Source: an uncultured Flavobacteriales bacterium (GTDB lineage: Bacteria; Bacteroidota; Bacteroidia; Flavobacteriales; BACL11). Taken from it: a stretch of 7,375 bases of DNA. The stretch covers positions 1 through 7,375 of the forward strand of contig CAJXFN010000070.1 in assembly GCA_913052655.1 (NCBI GenBank), written 5' to 3'. Shown piece by piece: positions 1 to 4,788 of this stretch. Both the position numbers and the translations under genes were made by a program. Under the pieces are notes generated by a model that was given only the letters and a program-made list of their open reading frames with translations, had not been told where the DNA came from and made no database searches. Within the stretch, counting starts at the first letter, position 1. Each line of letters starts with the position of its first letter.

Positions 1-10
1 TGCAAAATTA

Positions 11-18
11 TACATTTG
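11..18 (+). promoter_or_regulatory. Probable -7 promoter element of the plug protein gene
   Basis: TACATTTG matches the Bacteroidota/Flavobacterium -7 consensus TAnnTTTG exactly and lies 35 bases before the ATG of the first gene. The matching -33 TTG would be 17-23 bases further upstream, outside the window, so only half the promoter can be checked. The leader that would follow is A/T-rich and has no Shine-Dalgarno sequence, as is usual in this phylum. Confidence 0.5.
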
Positions 19-53
19 CTTTTAAACAAAATAACATTTAAAATATTTTTTTA

Positions 54-1337
54 ATGAAAATTTATAATTTTATAAACACTTTATTATTATTGTTGTTAGT
101 ATCTAATTTCACTTCATATTCTCAGAATAATGAATCTATATTAAATAATAATATTGTAGATAAAAATATACATACGGCACTTTTACATAAAATAAACGAT
201 CCTCTTTCTTATCCTATCATTAAACTAAATTCTGAGGAAAAACTTATACTTAGCTTTGACGATTTCAATAGAGACTTAAGGGATTATTACTATACTATAA
301 TTCATTGTAATTCAGACTGGGCCCCTTCAGATTTGATGCAATCTGAATACATTGATGGTTTTTTCGAAAACAGAATAGAAGATTATGAGTTTTCTTTCAA
401 CACATTACAAAAATACACTAATTATCAATTAGTATTTCCAGAGGAATATTTACAACCTATTTTGTCAGGAAACTATATTATATCTGTTTTTACAAATAAT
501 AATCCCGATGAAGTAGTACTACAAAAGAGGTTTATGATATTAGATGAGAAAATTTCTGTTTCTGCACAAGTAAAAAGATCTACAATTATTGATGAAAGAT
601 TATACAAACAGGAAGTAGATTTTAATATTAATCATGGAAATATGTATATCTCTAACCCATATACTGATATCAAAGTAGTAGTTAAACAAAATAATAGAGA
701 GGACAACGCTATATACAACTTAAAACCTTTATTTATTAAGAAAGATCATTTAGTATATGATTACGAGCAGATAAATACTTTTGAAGCAGGAAACGAATAC
801 AGATATTTTGATATTAAAAGTATAAGATATCAGTCTGAAAAAATAAAGGATATTACAATTGATAGTAATAATATAAATGTTAAGTTATTTACGGATGTAA
901 GTAGATCCTTTAATGAGTTTATAAGTTTATCTGATATAAACGGAAATTTTCTAATTAATAAGCAAGAAGCTTGGAATTCAGAAACAGAATCAGATTATGT
1001 AAATGTACAATTTTCTTTATTAGAAAACAGAAAAATAAGCTATGGAGATATCTATTTGATAGGAAGGTTCACAGATTGGATCATAAAAGATGAATATAAA
1101 TTAATATGGAACGAAATAAATCGCAAATATGAATGTAATACTTTGTTAAAACAAGGTTATTATAATTACCTTTATATACTCAAGGAAAAAAGTAATAACG
1201 AAACTAATTTATCTTTTATAGAAGGGAGTCATTATCAGTGTAAAAACGAGTATTATATTTATGTTTATTTCAGAGATATAGGAAAAACATACGATCAATT
1301 TATTGGATATCTTAAAACTTCTTCTGAATTGTTTTAA
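54..1337 (+). CDS. Type IX secretion system plug protein (DUF5103 family)
   Basis: Predicted secreted protein of 427 residues, about the usual length for the family formerly called DUF5103 and now named type 9 secretion system plug protein. In Flavobacterium johnsoniae, Plug occupies the periplasmic mouth of the giant SprA outer-membrane translocon when it is not engaged with PorV and cargo. Residues 1-23 form a signal peptide: Lys2, a leucine-rich core at 10-16, and likely cleavage after Ser-Tyr-Ser before Gln24. There is no lipobox cysteine. Family landmarks are YYYTIIHCNSDWAPSDL (78-94), YIDGF (99-103), GNEYRYFDIKS (246-256), the late GDIYLIGRFTDW segment (331-342) and LLKQGYYNYLY (364-374). 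The rest looks like beta-sandwich domains. The start is firm: an in-frame TAA lies at 39-41 and the signal peptide follows directly. No other T9SS gene is in the window. The family call is from recalled motifs; the role is by family. Confidence 0.85.
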   Translation: MKIYNFINTLLLLLLVSNFTSYSQNNESILNNNIVDKNIHTALLHKINDPLSYPIIKLNSEEKLILSFDDFNRDLRDYYYTIIHCNSDWAPSDLMQSEYIDGFFENRIEDYEFSFNTLQKYTNYQLVFPEEYLQPILSGNYIISVFTNNNPDEVVLQKRFMILDEKISVSAQVKRSTIIDERLYKQEVDFNINHGNMYISNPYTDIKVVVKQNNREDNAIYNLKPLFIKKDHLVYDYEQINTFEAGNEYRYFDIKSIRYQSEKIKDITIDSNNINVKLFTDVSRSFNEFISLSDINGNFLINKQEAWNSETESDYVNVQFSLLENRKISYGDIYLIGRFTDWIIKDEYKLIWNEINRKYECNTLLKQGYYNYLYILKEKSNNETNLSFIEGSHYQCKNEYYIYVYFRDIGKTYDQFIGYLKTSSELF

Positions 1338-1361
1338 GATTTAATTATATAATTATATTTG
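1329..1361 (+). promoter_or_regulatory. Probable promoter of pruA (Bacteroidota type)
   Basis: TATATTTG at 1354-1361 fits the -7 consensus TAnnTTTG, and TTG at 1329-1331 fits the -33 element with a 22-base spacer. The -33 element sits inside the last codons of the plug gene, whose stop codon is at 1335-1337. Transcription would start a few bases after 1361, leaving a short A-rich leader before the ATG at 1386. This suggests that pruA can be expressed independently of the plug gene. Confidence 0.5.
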
Positions 1362-1385
1362 CTGAAACTTTAAAATCATAATAAA

Positions 1386-3014
1386 ATGTCAAAAGGATTT
1401 TTTAATGTACCTATACCTAGTTGTGAACCTGTAAAGAACTATGCACCTGGATCTAAAGAAAGAAAAGAAGTACTAGATCAATATCAAAAAATGTTCAATA
1501 ATACTATTGACATTCCTATGTACATTGGTGAAAAAGAAGTGTTTACCAATGATAAAAGAAATATAACACCTCCACACGATCACAAAAATGTAGTGGGAAC
1601 ATTCAACTATGGTGGAGAAAAAGAAGTAAATGATGCAATCGAAGCAGCGCTCAAAGCAAGAAAAAAATGGGGAAATATGAGTTGGGAACACAGAGCGTCA
1701 ATATTTCTTAAAGCTGCAGATTTATTAGCCGGTCCTTTCCGAGCTAAAATGAATGCTTCTACTATGATTAGTCAAAGTAAAAATGTATATCAAGCAGAAA
1801 TTGATGCCGCGTGTGAACTTATAGATTTCTTTAAGTTTAATGTACAATATATGACACAACTTTATAAAGAACAACCGGAATCATCTAAAGGGATTTGGAA
1901 TAGAATGGAACATAGACCTTTAGAAGGATTTATATTTGCTATAACTCCATTTAACTTCACATCAATTTGTGCGAATCTTTGTGCTGCTCCTGCTATGTTA
2001 GGAAATGTTATCGTATGGAAACCAGCTGATACACAAGTATATTCTGCTAATGTTATCATGGAATTATTTAAAGCGGCAGGACTTCCTGATGGTGTAATCA
2101 ATATGATTACTGTAGATGGTCCTACTGCAGGTGATATAATCTTTAAACATTCAGACTTTTCAGGATTACACTTCACGGGTTCTACTGGTGTATTTCGTCA
2201 TTTATGGAAAGAAATAGGTACAAATATCGATAAGTACAAAACATACCCTAGAATTGTTGGGGAAACTGGTGGAAAAGACTTTATTATTGCACATAAATCC
2301 TCTACAGCAGCAGAAGTAGCAACCGCTATCTCTAGAGGAGCTTTTGAATATCAAGGACAAAAATGTTCTGCTGCTAGTAGAGCCTATATTCCTTCTAATA
2401 TTTGGGAAGAAGTTAAATCTCAAATTATTAATGATGTAAATAATTTTAAAATGGGATCACCTGATAATCCTTCTAACTTTATAAATGCGGTAATTTCAGA
2501 AGTTTCATTCGATAAAATTACCTCTTATATAGATTACGCTAAAGATTCTGATGAAGCTGAAATTATTGCTGGTGGAAACTACGATAAATCAGTAGGTTAT
2601 TTCGTACAACCAACAATTATTGTAACTACAAATCCATATTTTAAATCTATGTGTGAAGAAATTTTTGGACCTGTTATTACAATATATATTTATGAGGAAA
2701 ATAAATGGGAAGAAACTTTAAAAATTGTTGATAATACCTCAGAATATGCCCTTACGGGAGCAATATTCTCTGTAGATAGATATGCTGTCGAAACAGCTTG
2801 TAGAATTTTAGAAAATGCTGCTGGAAATTTCTATATAAATGACAAGCCAACTGGAGCTGTAGTTAGTCAGCAACCTTTTGGTGGAGCTAGAGGTTCAGGA
2901 ACTAACGATAAGGCAGGTTCAATTCTTAATTTATTAAGATGGGTGTCTCCAAGAACAATAAAAGAAAATTTTGTACCGCCTACAGATTACAGATATCCTT
3001 TCTTAGGTGAATAA
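1386..3014 (+). CDS. pruA: L-glutamate gamma-semialdehyde dehydrogenase (1-pyrroline-5-carboxylate dehydrogenase)
   Basis: Aldehyde dehydrogenase superfamily enzyme of 542 residues that oxidises glutamate-gamma-semialdehyde (from proline via P5C) to glutamate with NAD+, the second step of proline catabolism, in the cytoplasm. The length and ends match the stand-alone ALDH4A1-like P5C dehydrogenase rather than the bifunctional PutA. Visible motifs are ITPFNF (186-191), the Rossmann-fold loop FTGSTGVF (263-270), GETGGKDF with the general-base Glu294 region (292-299), and GQKCSAASR (324-332) with catalytic Cys327. Further along are EEIFGPV (424-430), QPFGGARGSGTNDKAG (496-511) and the family-typical tail ending in TDYRYPFLGE. 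The ATG is preceded by AATAA rather than a Shine-Dalgarno sequence; the N-terminus MSKGFFNVP is typical of the family. No proline dehydrogenase (PutA/PRODH) gene is in the window. The reading frame is intact and all catalytic residues are present. Confidence 0.96.
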   Translation: MSKGFFNVPIPSCEPVKNYAPGSKERKEVLDQYQKMFNNTIDIPMYIGEKEVFTNDKRNITPPHDHKNVVGTFNYGGEKEVNDAIEAALKARKKWGNMSWEHRASIFLKAADLLAGPFRAKMNASTMISQSKNVYQAEIDAACELIDFFKFNVQYMTQLYKEQPESSKGIWNRMEHRPLEGFIFAITPFNFTSICANLCAAPAMLGNVIVWKPADTQVYSANVIMELFKAAGLPDGVINMITVDGPTAGDIIFKHSDFSGLHFTGSTGVFRHLWKEIGTNIDKYKTYPRIVGETGGKDFIIAHKSSTAAEVATAISRGAFEYQGQKCSAASRAYIPSNIWEEVKSQIINDVNNFKMGSPDNPSNFINAVISEVSFDKITSYIDYAKDSDEAEIIAGGNYDKSVGYFVQPTIIVTTNPYFKSMCEEIFGPVITIYIYEENKWEETLKIVDNTSEYALTGAIFSVDRYAVETACRILENAAGNFYINDKPTGAVVSQQPFGGARGSGTNDKAGSILNLLRWVSPRTIKENFVPPTDYRYPFLGE

Positions 3015-3050
3015 TTTTTTATCTTGATGGATATTTACTTACTATGCTAA

Positions 3051-3070
3051 ATTTTATTATGATATAAAAT
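3051..3070. terminator. Weak AT-only hairpin between convergent genes
   Basis: ATTTTAT (3051-3057) and ATAAAAT (3064-3070) form a perfect 7-base-pair inverted repeat with a 6-base loop. It lies in the 59-base gap between the stop codons of pruA and coaE, the right place for a shared terminator. The stem has only A-T pairs and is not followed by a clear T-run on either strand, so its strength is doubtful and it could be chance in such A+T-rich DNA. Confidence 0.22.
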
Positions 3071-3073
3071 AAC

Positions 3074-3652
3074 TTACTTTATAAGTATCTCATGAATTTT
3101 TATAATCTGAGTAAGTAATAAATCTTTTTCATCATTTACAATTACATGATCAGATAGATTTACTTTTTCCTCTTCTGAAATTTGATTTTTTATTCGATTT
3201 TTTATTTCAAAATAACTCAATCCATCTCTTGACTTAATTCTATCAATTCTTAAATTTATAGGACACGTAACACAAATAATAGCGTCCAAACCGTTATCTG
3301 ACTTACTTTCAAATAAAATAGCTGATTCTTTAATAACGTAAGAACTTTTTTGAACTTCTTGCCAATCTAAAAACTGTTGCTTTACTAAAGGGTGAACTAA
3401 AGAATTAAGTTTTCCTAACTTTTCGGAATCTGAGAAAACAATAGATGCAAGTTTTTTATTGTTTAATGAATAGTCATCATATATATCATTACCAAATTCA
3501 TCTTTAAGGGATTGGACAAGCTGTTCAGAATTAGATAAAAGTTTTTTTGCCTCATTATCAGTATTAAAAACAGGTACTCCCAAAGATTCAAAAACTCTAG
3601 ACACATACGTTTTTCCACTACCTATCCCACCTGTTAATCCAATCTTTTTCAT
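3074..3652 (-). CDS. coaE: Dephospho-CoA kinase
   Basis: Cytoplasmic kinase of 192 residues that phosphorylates the ribose 3'-hydroxyl of dephospho-CoA with ATP, the last step of coenzyme A synthesis. The length is normal for the family (about 190-210). Visible features are the Walker A loop GGIGSGKT at residues 8-15, the Asp32 region (VFNTDNEAK), LVHPLV (85-90), the KESAILFES strand (108-116), the lid-like RIDRIKSRDGLS (135-146), and the C-terminal NQISEEEK and SDHVIVND stretches. It is the last gene of the minus-strand operon. Its ATG overlaps the TGA of bshA as ATGA (3652-3649), so translation is probably coupled to bshA. Nothing in the catalytic motifs is missing. I expect it to be essential, because CoA synthesis normally depends on a single CoaE. 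Confidence 0.95.
   Translation of the reverse strand: MKKIGLTGGIGSGKTYVSRVFESLGVPVFNTDNEAKKLLSNSEQLVQSLKDEFGNDIYDDYSLNNKKLASIVFSDSEKLGKLNSLVHPLVKQQFLDWQEVQKSSYVIKESAILFESKSDNGLDAIICVTCPINLRIDRIKSRDGLSYFEIKNRIKNQISEEEKVNLSDHVIVNDEKDLLLTQIIKIHEILIK
3649..3652 (-). other. ATGA stop-start overlap of bshA and coaE
   Basis: Read on the minus strand, the four bases are ATGA: the coaE ATG (3652-3650) and the bshA TGA stop (3651-3649) share two bases. This is the classic arrangement for termination-reinitiation coupling and supports a single transcript for both genes. Confidence 0.85.
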
Positions 3653-4788
3653 TTTAGCAAATCTTGATACAGTTTTTCATATTTAGGTAATATATTCGGT
3701 AAATCAAACTTAGTCGCATGTTTAAATGCATTTTTCTTAAACTTTGTTAAAGTATCATCATCTTTTAAAATCATCAAAGCGTCATTACTCATTTTAGAAA
3801 CATCCCCAACTTCAGATAAAAAACCTGTAATGCCATCTATATTTACCTCTTTTAATCCTCCTGAATTTGTAGAAATTACAGCTACTTCAGAAGCCATCGC
3901 TTCTAATGCTACTAATCCAAAACTTTCTGTTTCTGAAGGTAAAAGAAAAACGTCAGAAATAGAAAGAAACTCTTCAACAGACTTTAGTTTTCCCATAAAT
4001 TTAACTTTATAAGAAATATTTAATCTCCTTGATAGTTGCTCAGCTTTTTTTCTTTCGGGACCATCCCCAATCATTAAAAGTTTAGCAGGGATTTTTTTCT
4101 GTACTTCATTATATATTTTTAATACATCCATTACTCTTTTAACTTTTCTGAAATTAGAAATATGAACTAATATTTTTTCTTCCTTTTTGGCGATTTTTAA
4201 TCTTAAATTTTCATCTATTTTTTGAGAATATAAGTTTAAATCTATAAAATTTGATATCATCATAATCTCATTTTTTATACTAAAATGAGAATTGGTTTCT
4301 TTTATTAAATCTTCAGAAACTGCTGTAACAGCATCTGATTTATTAATTGCATACTCAATTACAGGTTTAAACGATTTATCCTTTCCAAGAAGTGTTATAT
4401 CAGTTCCATGCAAAGTAGTGACAATTGGTATAGAAATTCCATATGTTTCTAATATATTTTTAGCTTGTACTGCAGCAGAAGCATGAGGTATTGCATAGTG
4501 AACATGTAATAAATTTAAATTTTCATGACGAACAACATCTACTAGTTTTGATGTTAAATTAAGTTCGTATGGAGTATATTCAAATAAAGGATAGTCTGGA
4601 ACACTAACTTCATGAAAAAAAGTATTCTCACAAAATACATCTAATCTAAAAGGTTGACTATAACTAATAAAATGAACTTCATGACCTTTTTCAGCAAGAG
4701 AAATACCTAATTCAGTAGCAACTACCCCACTACCTCCGTATGTTGGATAACAAACTATCCCAATTTTATATTTACTTTTTGTTTCCAA
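3649..4788 (-). CDS. bshA: N-acetyl-alpha-D-glucosaminyl L-malate synthase (bacillithiol synthesis)
   Basis: GT4-family retaining glycosyltransferase of 379 residues that joins GlcNAc from UDP-GlcNAc to L-malate, the first step of bacillithiol synthesis, in the cytoplasm. The subfamily call rests on the N-terminal CYPTYGGSGVVATELG (13-28) and LHGTDITLLG (126-135), which are characteristic of BshA. GT-B fold markers follow: HISNFRKVKR (209-218), GDGPER (241-246), and SETESFGLVALEA with the EX7E pair Glu288/Glu296. Family length is about 375-385. The best start is TTG at 4788: an in-frame TGA lies about 21 bases upstream, no ATG or GTG falls between them, and the next Met is far inside. This start puts only five extra residues before the conserved KIGIVCYP. 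The gene overlaps the upstream hydrolase by 17 bases and coaE by 4. BshB and BshC are not in this window. A generic glycosyltransferase is the less likely alternative. Confidence 0.93.
   Translation of the reverse strand: METKSKYKIGIVCYPTYGGSGVVATELGISLAEKGHEVHFISYSQPFRLDVFCENTFFHEVSVPDYPLFEYTPYELNLTSKLVDVVRHENLNLLHVHYAIPHASAAVQAKNILETYGISIPIVTTLHGTDITLLGKDKSFKPVIEYAINKSDAVTAVSEDLIKETNSHFSIKNEIMMISNFIDLNLYSQKIDENLRLKIAKKEEKILVHISNFRKVKRVMDVLKIYNEVQKKIPAKLLMIGDGPERKKAEQLSRRLNISYKVKFMGKLKSVEEFLSISDVFLLPSETESFGLVALEAMASEVAVISTNSGGLKEVNIDGITGFLSEVGDVSKMSNDALMILKDDDTLTKFKKNAFKHATKFDLPNILPKYEKLYQDLLK
4772..4788 (-). other. 17-base overlap: bshA TTG start inside the hydrolase 3' end
   Basis: The bshA TTG (4788-4786) lies in another frame within the last codons of the upstream hydrolase gene, whose TAA is at 4774-4772. 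The only purine-rich stretch nearby, AAAGAGA at about 4806-4800, is too far upstream and too A-rich to be a convincing Shine-Dalgarno site. Initiation probably depends on ribosomes translating the upstream gene. Confidence 0.7.

Noticed and set aside
1862..2423. Open frames on the minus strand opposite pruA
   Set aside because: They are antisense to a complete, strongly conserved gene. Their translations show no recognisable motif or domain.
3705..3712. CAAACTTA, read on the minus strand as TAAGTTTG, a match to the TAnnTTTG -7 element about 53 bases before coaE
   Set aside because: It lies inside bshA, no TTG sits at the expected -33 distance, and the ATGA overlap favours co-transcription. 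Such matches are frequent by chance in A+T-rich DNA.
3830..4486. Short plus-strand open frames opposite bshA
   Set aside because: Antisense shadows of a well-supported gene, with no independent promoter or coding signal.
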